Origin: Sphaerotilus sulfidivorans
GTDB lineage: Bacteria; Pseudomonadota; Gammaproteobacteria; Burkholderiales; Burkholderiaceae_C
Length of the DNA: 64,000 nucleotides
Reading direction: 5' to 3'
Assembly (NCBI RefSeq): GCF_013426975.1
Contig: NZ_JACCPY010000016.1
Location: 20,115-84,114 of the forward strand
The position numbers and the translations under genes are program-made. This document shows, one piece after another, positions 16,413-25,421 of this stretch. Under the pieces are notes generated by a model. That model made no database searches, had not been told where the DNA came from, and saw nothing but the letters and a program-made list of their open reading frames with translations. How positions within the stretch are numbered: position 1 is the first letter of the stretch; each line of letters begins with the position of its first letter.

Positions 16413-18661
16413 ACGCCGCCGCACCGTCCGGGCAGGCCGCGGCCGGCAGCGCCGACGCGCTGCTCGGCGCGGTGCACTGGCTCTGCCGCCACCACGGCAT
16501 CGAGCGCAGCGCCGATTCGCTGCTCGACGGCCTGGGCGTGCCGCGTCCGCTCACGCCCGCCGGCGCCTGCCAGGTGCTCGAGCACGCCGGCCTGCAGGCC
16601 GGGCGGGTGAGGCGCGATGCCGGCGAGGTGCTGGCGCTGCTGCTGCCGGTGCTGCTGCCGCTGCGCGACGGCCGCGCCGCGGTGCTGCTGGCGCGCCATG
16701 TCGAGGCGGATGGCCGCCGGATCCACGAGCTGCTGGTCTTCGATGCCGGCGGCACGATGCCGGCCCCGCAGCGCCTGGACGATGCGGCGCTGCGCGCGCT
16801 GCACGACGGCGACATGCTGCTGGCCGGCCCGGGCGAGTCGCTCGGCGTGCGCGGCTTGTCCTCGCGCTCGGCGGCCGACGCGCCGGCCGAGTCGCTGGAC
16901 GGCCACTGGTTCTGGCGCACGCTGCGCCGCTATCTGCCCTATTACCGCGGCGCGATGCTGGCCGCCTTGCTCAGCAATGTGCTGATGCTGGCGGGCGGAC
17001 TGTTCGCGATGGTGGTCTACGACCGGGTCATTCCGCACCAGGCGACCCTCACGCTGTGGTCGCTGGCCATCGGCGCGCTGCTGGCCACCGGCTTCGATCT
17101 GGTGGCGCGCCAGCTGCGCAGCCACCTGATCGACCAGGCCGGCCGGCGCGCCGATCTGGCGCTGGGCAGCGTGCTGATGCGCCAGTCGCTCGGGCTGCGG
17201 CTGGAGCACCGGCCCGATTCGGCCGGCTCCTTCGCGCACCACATGGCCCAGCTCGAGGTGGTGCGCGAGTTCTCCGCCTCGGCCTCGATGTCGGTGGTCA
17301 GCGATCTGCCCTTCATCGCGCTGTTCATCGCCGCGACCTGGCTGCTGGCCGGACCGCTGGCGCTGGTGCTGGTGATCGCGGTGCCGCTGATCCTGCTGAT
17401 GACGGTGGGCGTGCAGGGCCTGATGCGGCGCAGCATGCTGGCGCAGCAGCACCAGATGGCCGACATGCAGGGCCTGCTGGTCGAGGCGATGGACGGCATC
17501 GAGACGATCCGCGCCACCGGCGCGCAGGGCCATGTGCAGCGCCAGTACGAGCAGGCGCATGCGCAGGTCTCGCAGTCGGCGCTGCGGGCGCGGGCGCTGT
17601 CGAGCTGGGTCAACAATGTGTCGATGGTGGCGCAGCAGCTGGTCACCATCGTGATGCTGGTCTGGGGCGTGCATCTGATCGGCGCCGGCCAGCTCACCGG
17701 CGGCGCGCTGATCTCGGCGGTGATGTTCGCCGGCCGGGCGATCGCGCCGCTGGGCAGCGTGGTGGCGCTGGCCTCGCGCTACCAGGGTGCGCGTGCGGCG
17801 CTGCGCATGCTCGACCGCCTGATGGCGCTGCCGGTCGAGCGCGATCCGCACCGCGCCTTCCTGCCCTGTCCGCATCTGGAAGGCCGGCTGGCGCTGCGCG
17901 ATGCCGGCTTCGCCTATGGCCCGCCCGGCCAGGCGCCGCAGGCGCTCTCGGGGGTCACGCTGCGCATCCAGGCGGGCGAGCGCATCGCGCTGCTCGGGCG
18001 CATCGGCAGTGGCAAGTCGACGGTGCTGAGGCTGCTCGCCGGTCTCTACCAGCCGACCGCCGGCGCGGTCGAGATCGACGGGCTGGACCTGCGCCAGCTC
18101 GATCCGGCCGATTTCCGCCGCCACATCGGCGTGGTCGAGCAGGAGCCGCGGCTGTTCCGCGGCACGGTGCGGGAGAACCTGCTGCTGGGCCGCGAGGCTG
18201 GCGCCGACCGGCTGGCCGAAGTGCTGCGCCTGACCGGGCTGGACCGGGTGGTGGCCGCGCATCCGATGGGCCTGGACATGCCGGTGGGCGAGGGCGGCGC
18301 GATGCTCTCGGGCGGGCAGCGACAGCTGGTCGCGCTGGCGCGGGCACTGCTGCTGCGTCCTCAGATCCTGCTGATGGACGAGCCCACCAGCGCGATGGAC
18401 GCGCAGACCGAGGCCCAGTTCGTCGCCCAGCTGCGCCAGGCGCTGCCGCGCTGCACGCTGGTGGTGGTCACGCACCGGCCGGCGATGCTGGAGCTGGTCG
18501 AGCGCATCGCGGTGCTCGAAGGCGGGCGGCTGATCGCCGACGGCCCGCGCCAGGCGGTGCTGCAGGCCCTGAGCGGCACCCGCCCGGCCGCGGCGCCTGC
18601 CGCAGCGGCCGCGCCTGCGGCGGCCGCCGTGACCGCTCCCCGCGCCGAGGAGGTCTGCTGA
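16409..18661 (+). CDS. Type I secretion ABC transporter, LapB/LssB-like (permease-ATPase)
   Basis: 750 residues in the order typical of adhesin exporters. First comes an N-terminal C39-peptidase-like domain (~1-140) with no obvious catalytic Cys, so a substrate-docking CLD. The six-helix membrane domain follows (~165-440). The ATPase domain has Walker A GRIGSGKST (~530), signature LSGGQRQ and Walker B ILLMDEPTSAMD (~655). It powers one-step export of the giant repeat protein across both membranes. ATG 16409 overlaps the methyltransferase stop, and the adaptor gene follows after one base, so translation is coupled. Confidence 0.92.
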   Translation: MNAAAPSGQAAAGSADALLGAVHWLCRHHGIERSADSLLDGLGVPRPLTPAGACQVLEHAGLQAGRVRRDAGEVLALLLPVLLPLRDGRAAVLLARHVEADGRRIHELLVFDAGGTMPAPQRLDDAALRALHDGDMLLAGPGESLGVRGLSSRSAADAPAESLDGHWFWRTLRRYLPYYRGAMLAALLSNVLMLAGGLFAMVVYDRVIPHQATLTLWSLAIGALLATGFDLVARQLRSHLIDQAGRRADLALGSVLMRQSLGLRLEHRPDSAGSFAHHMAQLEVVREFSASASMSVVSDLPFIALFIAATWLLAGPLALVLVIAVPLILLMTVGVQGLMRRSMLAQQHQMADMQGLLVEAMDGIETIRATGAQGHVQRQYEQAHAQVSQSALRARALSSWVNNVSMVAQQLVTIVMLVWGVHLIGAGQLTGGALISAVMFAGRAIAPLGSVVALASRYQGARAALRMLDRLMALPVERDPHRAFLPCPHLEGRLALRDAGFAYGPPGQAPQALSGVTLRIQAGERIALLGRIGSGKSTVLRLLAGLYQPTAGAVEIDGLDLRQLDPADFRRHIGVVEQEPRLFRGTVRENLLLGREAGADRLAEVLRLTGLDRVVAAHPMGLDMPVGEGGAMLSGGQRQLVALARALLLRPQILLMDEPTSAMDAQTEAQFVAQLRQALPRCTLVVVTHRPAMLELVERIAVLEGGRLIADGPRQAVLQALSGTRPAAAPAAAAAPAAAAVTAPRAEEVC

Positions 18662-18662
18662 C

Positions 18663-19934
18663 ATGGCTCTGCCCCGATTTTCCTTCCCCGCGCCCGGCGG
18701 CCGGCGATCTGCGACGCCACCGGCCGCCGGCGTGCTGATGCCCGGCGACGAGCGCTTCCTGCACGGCAGCCGCCAGGCCGAGCTGGTCGAGCCGATGCCG
18801 CGTGCGCTGTGGGCGCTCTACCTGCTGTGCGTCATCGTGGTCGTCACCGGCGTGTGGGCGGCGCAGGCGCGGGTCGACATCGTCGCCAAGGCGCCCGGCA
18901 AGGTGGCGCCTGGCGGCCATGAGCAGGTCATCGCCAGTCTGGAGGGCGGCCTGCTGGCCGAGCTGCTGGTGCGCGAGGGCGATCTGGTCGAGGCCGGCGC
19001 CGAGCTGGCGCGGCTCGATCCGACCCGCTTCGCCGCGCAGCAGAACGAGGGCCGGGCCCGCCAGCTCGCACTGCAGGCCACCGCCGCGCGGCTGGAGGCC
19101 GAGGCGGGCGGGCGCAGCCCGGTCTTTCCGGGCGAGGTTCGGGCCCAGGCCGGGCTGGTCGCGGCCGAGACCGAGGCCTTCCAGGCGCGGCGGCGCGGCC
19201 TCGACGAGGCGATCGCGGTCAGCCGCGCCAGCCTGGCGCTGCTCGATGCCGAGCTTGCCACCGCGCGCCAGATGGCCGCGCGCGGCCTGATGTCCGAGGT
19301 CGAGGTGCTGCGGCTCGACCGCCAGCGCAACGACCTGCAGATGCAGATGGCCGAGCGCATCAACCGCTTCCGCCAGGACGCGGCCACCGATCTGCTGCGG
19401 GTGCGCGGCGAGCTGGCGCAGATCGGCGAGCAGCAGGTGGCGCGGCTGGATGCGCTGCAGCGCACCACGCTGAAGGCGCCGGTGCGTGGCATCGTCAAGA
19501 ACCTGCGCATCACCACGCGCGGTGGCGTCGTCGGCGCGGGCGCCCCGATCCTCGAGCTGGTGCCGGTCGGCGAGACGGTGCGCATCGAGGCGCGGCTGGC
19601 CCCTTCGGAGGTCGGCTTCGTGCGGGTGGGCATGCCGGCCACCATCAAGCTCGACAGCTACGACTACTACCGCTACGGCGGCCTGCAGGGCGAGGTCGAA
19701 TACATCAGCCCCGACACCCTCGAGGCCGGAAATGGCCCGAACGGTCAGCCGCAGACCCACTACCGGGTCCGGGTGGCCACCCGGGTCTCGACGCTGCAGG
19801 GCCCCGACGGCCGGCCGCTGCCGGTGCTGCCGGGCATGACCGCCTCGATCGAGATCCGCACCGGCGAGCGCAGCGTGCTCGAGTTCCTGATCTCGCCGAT
19901 GCTCAAGGGCCGCGAGGCCTTCCGGGAGCGCTGA
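18663..19934 (+). CDS. Type I secretion periplasmic adaptor, HlyD/LapC family
   Basis: 423 residues: a short cytoplasmic N-terminus, one membrane helix (ALWALYLLCVIVVVTGVWA), a biotinyl-lipoyl-like half (SLEGGLLAELLVREGDLVEAG), a long alpha-helical hairpin (~140-265), then the second lipoyl half (LKAPVRGIVKNLRITT) and a beta-barrel domain ending in PVLPGMTASIEIRTG. It bridges the ABC transporter and the TolC-type pore. It starts at ATG 18663 right after the ABC stop, and its own stop overlaps the TolC-family ATG (TGATG). Confidence 0.92.
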   Translation: MALPRFSFPAPGGRRSATPPAAGVLMPGDERFLHGSRQAELVEPMPRALWALYLLCVIVVVTGVWAAQARVDIVAKAPGKVAPGGHEQVIASLEGGLLAELLVREGDLVEAGAELARLDPTRFAAQQNEGRARQLALQATAARLEAEAGGRSPVFPGEVRAQAGLVAAETEAFQARRRGLDEAIAVSRASLALLDAELATARQMAARGLMSEVEVLRLDRQRNDLQMQMAERINRFRQDAATDLLRVRGELAQIGEQQVARLDALQRTTLKAPVRGIVKNLRITTRGGVVGAGAPILELVPVGETVRIEARLAPSEVGFVRVGMPATIKLDSYDYYRYGGLQGEVEYISPDTLEAGNGPNGQPQTHYRVRVATRVSTLQGPDGRPLPVLPGMTASIEIRTGERSVLEFLISPMLKGREAFRER

Positions 19935-21313
19935 TGAAGCGGCCGGTTCTGATGTCGGTGGTGCTGGCCGGCCTGATGCTGCTGGTGCCGGGCGTGCAGG
20001 CCCAGTCTTCCCCGTCATCCGTCTGCGACGAGGACAGCGAGGCTGCATCCGTCACCCGGCCGACCGTGCTGCGCGATGCCCGCGCGGTGCTGGCCGCGCT
20101 GGCCGACGAGGCGGTGCGCCGCAGCCCCGAGGTGGCCGGTCAGGTCGCCGGCAGTCGCGCCTGGCGTCAGGACCGTCTGCAGGTCGAGGCGGGCGGCCGG
20201 CCGCAGCTCAGCCTGTCCGGCTCGGGCGTCTGGAGCGGTGCACGCGGCAGCGGCCAGACCGGCTCGAGCCTGCAGCATGGCTTGGGACTGACCCTGTCGG
20301 CGCCTCTGCTCGACGGTGGCCGGCGCCAGGCCGAGTCCGCCTATTACCAGGGCCTGTCCGAGGCCGGCGCGCTGGGCGCCGAGGCCGCACGCGAACAGGT
20401 CGCGCTCGAGGCGGTGGCGGCCGCGCTGGAGCGTCGTCGCCAGCGGCTCCAGCTGCAGGTCTGGGACCGGCAGGTGGCGCGCATGGCCTGTCTGGCGCGG
20501 CAGGTCGGCGAGATCGTCGCGCTGGACCGCGGGCGTGGCAGCGAGGGCATCCAGGCCGGCAAGAGCCTGCGCCAGGCCGAGCTGTCGCGCACCGAGGTGC
20601 AGACGCAGCTGCGCCAGGCGGAGCTGCGCCTGCGCAGCCTGGCCGGCGACGCGGCGGCCGAGGCGGCCGCCGAGCTGCCGTCCGGTCCGCTGGCGGGTTT
20701 CGAGACGCTGCCGCCGCTGGCCGGGCTGATCGAGACCTTGCCCGAGGCGGCCGAGCTGCGCCAGCTGCAGCGCCAGGCCGAGGCGCTCGACCGTCAGGTC
20801 GAGGCCGTCCGTGCGGCGAATGCGCCGCAGCTGGCCTGGCAGATCGGCTCCTCGGCCAGCCGGCGCGAGGGCAGCTCGGTCACCGGCTGGAATGCCGGGC
20901 TGACGCTGGGCCTGGTGCTGGCCGACGCCGGCGCGGCTGATGCCGGCGTGCAGGCCGCGATCGAGCGGGTCACCGCGGCGCGCATGCAGCGCGAGGCCCG
21001 CCTCGAGGAGCGCCGCCGCCAGCTCCAGGTGCTGCACGACGCCGCGCAGGCGGCGCTGCTGCGCCAGCAGCAGATCGGCCAGCTGCTCGCGCAGAGCGAC
21101 CTGCTGCGCCGCGCCACCCGCGAGCAGTGGGCGCGGCTGGGCCGGCGCTCGCTGTTCGACCTGATCTCGGCCGAGAACGATCATGCCCAGCTGCAGATCG
21201 CACGCGCCCAGGCCGAGCATGAGCATCTGATGGCGCTGCTGCAGATGCAGGCCGCCGGGGCGGGGCTGCGCGCCTGGCTGGCGCCGTTCCGGGCCGAGCC
21301 GGCGCCGCGCTGA
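19934..21313 (+). CDS. TolC-family outer-membrane efflux/secretion protein
   Basis: 459 residues with a cleavable signal peptide (hydrophobic core ending near PGVQAQS). The rest is the doubled helical/beta outer-membrane-efflux architecture, rich in Ala/Gln/Arg coiled-coil helices, with ARLGRRSLFDLISAENDHAQLQIA near the C-terminus, typical of LapE/AggA-type pores. It completes the type I secretion system. It ends 11 bases before the convergent diguanylate cyclase gene. Confidence 0.9.
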   Translation: MKRPVLMSVVLAGLMLLVPGVQAQSSPSSVCDEDSEAASVTRPTVLRDARAVLAALADEAVRRSPEVAGQVAGSRAWRQDRLQVEAGGRPQLSLSGSGVWSGARGSGQTGSSLQHGLGLTLSAPLLDGGRRQAESAYYQGLSEAGALGAEAAREQVALEAVAAALERRRQRLQLQVWDRQVARMACLARQVGEIVALDRGRGSEGIQAGKSLRQAELSRTEVQTQLRQAELRLRSLAGDAAAEAAAELPSGPLAGFETLPPLAGLIETLPEAAELRQLQRQAEALDRQVEAVRAANAPQLAWQIGSSASRREGSSVTGWNAGLTLGLVLADAGAADAGVQAAIERVTAARMQREARLEERRRQLQVLHDAAQAALLRQQQIGQLLAQSDLLRRATREQWARLGRRSLFDLISAENDHAQLQIARAQAEHEHLMALLQMQAAGAGLRAWLAPFRAEPAPR

Positions 21314-21324
21314 GGCGCCTCGGC

Positions 21325-22635
21325 TCATTCGCCGTCGACGACCATCCGGTTGCGGCCGGCGGCCTTGGCTGCGTACAGCGCCCGGTCGGCGCGCTCGAGC
21401 AGCTCTTCCAGTCCGGCGATGCCGGCCTGCATCAGCGCCAGGCCGATGCTGACGGTGTAGCGGATCACGGTGCCGTCCGCCCGAGTCACCGTGTCGGCGG
21501 CCATCGCGCGGCGCAGCCGCTCGGCCACCAGGCGTGCGCCCTCCAGCCCGGTCGAGGGCAGCAGCACCGCGAACTCCTCCCCGCCGATGCGTGCCGGCAC
21601 ATCCACCTGGCGCAGCGAGCGCAGCATCACGCCGGCGAGCTGGCGCAGCACCTCGTCGCCGGCGGCATGGCCGTGCTGGTCGTTGATGCGCTTGAAATGA
21701 TCGGCATCGAGCACCAGCAGCGCCAGCGGGCGCGGCGCCCGGCGGAAACGCTCGATCTCGCGCCGGCCGGCCTCGAAGAAGACACGCCGGTTGGCCAGCC
21801 CGGTCAGATGATCGGTCTCGCTGGCGCGGCGGCGCTGCTCGTGCGCGTCGCGCCGGTCGCTGATGTCGCGCAGCACCAGGCTGAAGCCTGCAGGCGTGTC
21901 GCCATCGCCGACCCCGCTGATCGGCACGATCATCGTGCTGCCCCAGTAGCGCTGGCCGTCGGCGCGCAGCAGCCAGCCCTCGTCCATGCTCCAGCCGTCG
22001 GCGCGCGCCTCGTGCAGGCGGTCGAGCAGCCGCTCCGGCGTGGTGGCGCCGCCGGGATGAAAGATCGTCGCCGGCCGGCCCAGCACCGTCTCGCGGGCGA
22101 AGCCGGTCATTCGTGCGGCCGACTCCGACCAGTGCGCGATGCGGCCCTCGGCATCCAGGCCGACCGCTGCATGGTCGTGAATGCCGGTCAGCGCCGCGTT
22201 CAGCCAGGCCTCGCTCTGGCGCAGCCGGCGCTCGCGCTCGACCTGGGCGGTGATGTCCGACAGCACCGCCGCGAGCCGGTGCGCCGCGAGCCGGCGCAGC
22301 GTCAGCGACAGCACCAGCGGGCGCTGCCTGCCTTCGGGACCGACACGCAGTGCCAGGGGCTCGCCATCGATCAGCAGCTCGCCGGGGTGACCGCTGCGTG
22401 CGCGCAGGGCCAGGTCGGGCATCGCCGGGGCCAGCAGCGCGAACAGGTCGGCCAGCTCGCGGCCAGCCGACAGTGGCAGCAGCATCTGTGCTGCTGCGGC
22501 GCTGGCCAGCAGGATGTGTCCCTCGTCATCGATCTGGACCAAGCCTGCCGGTGCCGCATAAAGCAGCTGCAGCAGTTCCTGGTGTTCGGTGTCCGGACCG
22601 GTCCCCGCGGACGCCGGGTTCAGGGGTTCCGTCAT
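21325..22635 (-). CDS. PAS-PAS-GGDEF diguanylate cyclase
   Basis: 436 residues. Two PAS-type sensor segments (~20-130 and ~145-260, the second with DHAAVGLDAEGRIAHW and a PAC-like end) precede a GGDEF domain with DHLTGLANRR, LDADHFKRINDQHGH and active-site ARIGGEEFAVLL. An RxxD inhibitory I-site (RQVD) sits five residues before GGEEF. It makes cyclic di-GMP from two GTP. It is 31 bases downstream of the PYP-like gene in the same direction, so a light- or ligand-controlled signalling pair is likely. It is also tail-to-tail with the secretion operon. Confidence 0.9.
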   Translation of the reverse strand: MTEPLNPASAGTGPDTEHQELLQLLYAAPAGLVQIDDEGHILLASAAAAQMLLPLSAGRELADLFALLAPAMPDLALRARSGHPGELLIDGEPLALRVGPEGRQRPLVLSLTLRRLAAHRLAAVLSDITAQVERERRLRQSEAWLNAALTGIHDHAAVGLDAEGRIAHWSESAARMTGFARETVLGRPATIFHPGGATTPERLLDRLHEARADGWSMDEGWLLRADGQRYWGSTMIVPISGVGDGDTPAGFSLVLRDISDRRDAHEQRRRASETDHLTGLANRRVFFEAGRREIERFRRAPRPLALLVLDADHFKRINDQHGHAAGDEVLRQLAGVMLRSLRQVDVPARIGGEEFAVLLPSTGLEGARLVAERLRRAMAADTVTRADGTVIRYTVSIGLALMQAGIAGLEELLERADRALYAAKAAGRNRMVVDGE

Positions 22636-22666
22636 CGCGCGACTCCGGGCCTGCGGTGCTGGCGGT

Positions 22667-23056
22667 TCAGGGACGCAGGATCAGCACATAGCGCTGCTCG
22701 ACACTCGGTGCGGCCAGCAGCCGGAGCTTGACCGGCGTGGGCTTCATCCGCAGCGTCAGCACGAAGTCGACGGTGGCGTCGAGCGGCTGACATGCCTCGG
22801 TGGCATCGTCGAAGCGCTGCGCGACCAGGAAATTGTTCATGCACTGCGCCACGACCGAGAACAGCGGCAGGCCGAGCACCCGCGACGGGCTCAGGCCGGC
22901 GGCGCGCGACTCGTAGGCGTTGTAGCGGCACACCACGGTGTCGGGCCGAAAGCCGATGACGCCGAAATCGAGCGCGTCGAGCGTCGTGTCGTCCATCGCC
23001 TCGAGCGAGGCGAGCAGGTCGGGCTGGTCGAAGCCGGGGAGGGAGGCGTCGTTCAC
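22667..23056 (-). CDS. pyp: Photoactive yellow protein homologue (PAS, p-coumaroyl-binding cysteine conserved)
   Basis: 129 residues, close to the 125 of Halorhodospira PYP, and alignable almost end to end by eye: MDDTTLDALDFGVI against MDDGQLDGLAFGAI, RYNAYE against QYNAAE, VVAQC against DVAPC, and MKPTPVKLRL against MTPTKVKVHM. The chromophore-contacting Tyr42, Glu46 and Cys69 appear as Tyr45, Glu49 and Cys72, with the identical 28-residue Tyr-to-Cys span. Thr50 and Arg52 of PYP are replaced (Ala, Leu), so spectral properties may differ. It is a blue-light PAS sensor, here in an apparent operon with a diguanylate cyclase. The chromophore-forming enzymes are not in the window. Confidence 0.85.
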   Translation of the reverse strand: MNDASLPGFDQPDLLASLEAMDDTTLDALDFGVIGFRPDTVVCRYNAYESRAAGLSPSRVLGLPLFSVVAQCMNNFLVAQRFDDATEACQPLDATVDFVLTLRMKPTPVKLRLLAAPSVEQRYVLILRP

Positions 23057-23117
23057 GTCGGTGCTTCCTGACTGACGGCGGAGGCTGCGCCCGAGGCAGC
23101 CCGGGGTGGGGGCCTGC

Positions 23118-23207
23118 TGGCGGAGGCGGTGAGATTCGAACTCACGGAAGGGTTCCCCCTTCGCCGGTTTTCAAGACCGGTGCCTTAAACCGCTCGGCCA
23201 CACCTCC
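23118..23207 (-). tRNA. tRNA-Ser (anticodon TGA)
   Basis: The minus strand folds as a class II tRNA: acceptor GGAGGTG pairing with CGCCTCC, anticodon stem ACCGG-type around loop CTTGAAA (anticodon TGA), a long variable arm, T-loop GTTCGAATC, and an encoded CCA (23118-23120). Total length is 90 nt. The long variable arm and TGA anticodon identify the serine tRNA for UCN codons. Confidence 0.96.
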
Positions 23208-23226
23208 AGCAGGGTCGCCATTGTAG

Positions 23227-24048
23227 TCAGAACGGCGCGAGGGCCTGTGCGCAGTCGATGCCGACAAGTTCACGCCGCCCGCCGTCGACGCGCGCGGCGG
23301 TGAGCCGGCCGCCCCAGACGCAGCCGGTGTCGAGCGCCAGCAGGTCGGGGCGGTCGAGCGTGCCCAGCGTCGACCAGTGGCCGAACGCGACCGGCGTGCC
23401 CGCGGTGCGCCGGCCGGGAATGTCGAACCAGGGGCGCAGGTGCGCGGGCGCCGCATCGGCGCCTTCCTTGAGCTGGAAGTCCATCGTGCCGTCGATCTCG
23501 CAGAAGCGGATGCGCGTCAGCACGTTGATGATCAGCCGCAGCCGGTCGTGGCCGGCCAGCGTGTCGTCCCAGCGTGCCGGCGTGTTGCCGTACATCACCT
23601 GCAGGAAGCCGGGCAGGTCGGGGCCGCGCAGCAGCGCCTCGGCCTCGGCGGCCAGGGTCAGCGTCTGCGCCGCATCCCACTGCGGCACGACGCCGGCATG
23701 CACCATCAGCCAGCCGTGCGCCTGCACCGCCAGGCGCTGCTGGCGCAGCCAGTCCAGCCAGGCCTCGCGGCGCGGGCTGGCGAGAATCTCGCCAAGCGTG
23801 TCGGAGCGGTGCGGCGCACGCACCCCGTGCGCCACCGCCAGCAGGTGCAGGTCGTGGTTGCCCAGCAGGCAGGTGGCGGCGTCGCCGAAGCCGGCCAGGC
23901 GCTCGAGCACCTTCAGCGAGCACGGGCCCCGGTTCACGAGATCGCCCAGCAGATAGAGACGGTCGCGCGAGGGGGAGAAGTCCAGGGTGGCCAGCAGTCG
24001 CTCGAAAGCGTCGCAGCAGCCTTGCAGGTCGCCGATCAGGTAAATCAT
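23227..24048 (-). CDS. apaH: Bis(5'-nucleosyl)-tetraphosphatase, symmetrical (diadenosine tetraphosphatase)
   Basis: 273 residues of the calcineurin-like phosphoesterase fold with the ordered metal motifs IYLIGDLQGCCD, LGDLVNRGP and LLGNHDLHLLAV, then VHAGVVPQW and, near the end, FGHWSTLG and LDTGCVWGG. ApaH hydrolyses Ap4A symmetrically to two ADP and removes alarmone and Np4 RNA caps in the cytosol. ATG 24048 was chosen because it begins immediately before the conserved beta strand. It is divergent from the CBS-domain gene with a 65-bp shared promoter region. Confidence 0.93.
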   Translation of the reverse strand: MIYLIGDLQGCCDAFERLLATLDFSPSRDRLYLLGDLVNRGPCSLKVLERLAGFGDAATCLLGNHDLHLLAVAHGVRAPHRSDTLGEILASPRREAWLDWLRQQRLAVQAHGWLMVHAGVVPQWDAAQTLTLAAEAEALLRGPDLPGFLQVMYGNTPARWDDTLAGHDRLRLIINVLTRIRFCEIDGTMDFQLKEGADAAPAHLRPWFDIPGRRTAGTPVAFGHWSTLGTLDRPDLLALDTGCVWGGRLTAARVDGGRRELVGIDCAQALAPF

Positions 24049-24113
24049 GGCCCGGATTCTGCTACGCTCGCCGGGCCTCAACTTCCGGCGCGGCGTGCCT
24101 TGCCGTGCCTGTC

Positions 24114-25421
24114 ATGGACCTAGCTCTACTTTTCTCGCTGATCCTGCTCAATGGCGTGTTCGCCATGTCCGAGATGTCCCTGGCCGCCAGCCGCAAGGCG
24201 CGGCTGCAGGTGATGGCCGAGACCGGCGATGCCGGCGCCCGCGCCGCGCTGGCGCTGCATGACAGTCCGACCCAGTTTCTCTCGACGGTGCAGATCGGCA
24301 TCACCTCGATCGGCGTGCTCAACGGCATCGTCGGCGAGGCGGCCTTCTCGGGACTGCTTTCGGCCTGGATCATCGAGAACTTCCCGGTGCCCGAGAACAT
24401 CGCCGCGGTGATCGGCACCGCCTTCGTGGTGGTGATCATCACCTTCGTCACCATCATCTTCGGCGAGCTGGTGCCCAAGCGCGTCGGCCAGATGTATCCG
24501 GAAACGGTGGCGCGCCTGGTCGCTCAGCCGATGGCCTGGCTGTCGGTGGCCGCCGGCCCCTTCGTCAAGCTGCTGTCGGGCACGACCCAGGCCATCCTGA
24601 AGCTGCTGGGCGTGCGCGACACCGGCAGCCGTGGCGTGACCGAGGAGGAGATCGCCGCCAGCCTGGAAGAAGGACTGGACGCCGGCGTCATCGAGGCCCA
24701 CGAGCATCTGATGGTGCGCAATGTCTTCCGGCTCGACGACCGCCAGATCGGCTCGATGATGATCCCGCGCGGCGACATCGCCTGGCTGGATGTCGCCGCC
24801 CCGCGCGAGGAAATCCTGTCGGTGCTGACCGAGCATGGCCACTCGCGCTATCCGGTCTGCCGCGGCAGCCTCGACGAGGTGCTGGGCGTGGTGACCGCGC
24901 ACCAGCTGCTGATGCAGCTCGCCGGCAGCCGCGAGTTCGTGCTGCTCGAGTCGATGCAGCCGGCGGTGTTCGTGCCCGAGACGCTCTCGGGCATGGAACT
25001 GCTCGAGCATTTCCGCGGCTCGCCGGTGCAGATGGTCTTTGTGGTCGACGAGTATGGCGTCGTGCAGGGCGTGATCACGCTGCGCGATGTGCTCGAGGCG
25101 ATCACCGGCGAGTTCACGCCGCATCAGGCCGAGGATGCCTGGGCGGTGCAGCGCGCCGACGGCTCCTGGCTGGTCGATGGCCTGATCCCGGTGCCCGAGC
25201 TGAAGGACCGCCTGGGCCTGAAGCTGCTGCCCGACGAGGACCGCGGCCGCTACAACACCCTGGCCGGCATGGTGATGCTGCTGCTGGGCCGGCTGCCGCA
25301 GACCGCCGACGCGGTCGAATGGGAAGGCTGGCGCTTCGAGGTGGTCGACCTCGACGGCAAACGCGTCGACAAGGTGCTGGCCAGCCGCATCGAGGAACCC
25401 GCCGAGGAGCCCACCACATGA
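24114..25421 (+). CDS. CNNM/HlyC-CorC family membrane protein (DUF21, CBS pair, CorC domain)
   Basis: 435 residues. The DUF21 membrane domain (~1-190, with LALLFSLILLNGVFAMSEMSL and ITFVTIIFGELVPKRVG) is followed by two CBS domains (~205-330, with MMIPRGDI and VDEYGVVQGVITLRDVLE) and a C-terminal CorC_HlyC domain. Members are linked to magnesium/cobalt efflux or membrane stress; 'hemolysin' is a historical label. The stop overlaps the SapC gene start (ATGA at 25418-25421), so they are translationally coupled. Confidence 0.9.
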   Translation: MDLALLFSLILLNGVFAMSEMSLAASRKARLQVMAETGDAGARAALALHDSPTQFLSTVQIGITSIGVLNGIVGEAAFSGLLSAWIIENFPVPENIAAVIGTAFVVVIITFVTIIFGELVPKRVGQMYPETVARLVAQPMAWLSVAAGPFVKLLSGTTQAILKLLGVRDTGSRGVTEEEIAASLEEGLDAGVIEAHEHLMVRNVFRLDDRQIGSMMIPRGDIAWLDVAAPREEILSVLTEHGHSRYPVCRGSLDEVLGVVTAHQLLMQLAGSREFVLLESMQPAVFVPETLSGMELLEHFRGSPVQMVFVVDEYGVVQGVITLRDVLEAITGEFTPHQAEDAWAVQRADGSWLVDGLIPVPELKDRLGLKLLPDEDRGRYNTLAGMVMLLLGRLPQTADAVEWEGWRFEVVDLDGKRVDKVLASRIEEPAEEPTT

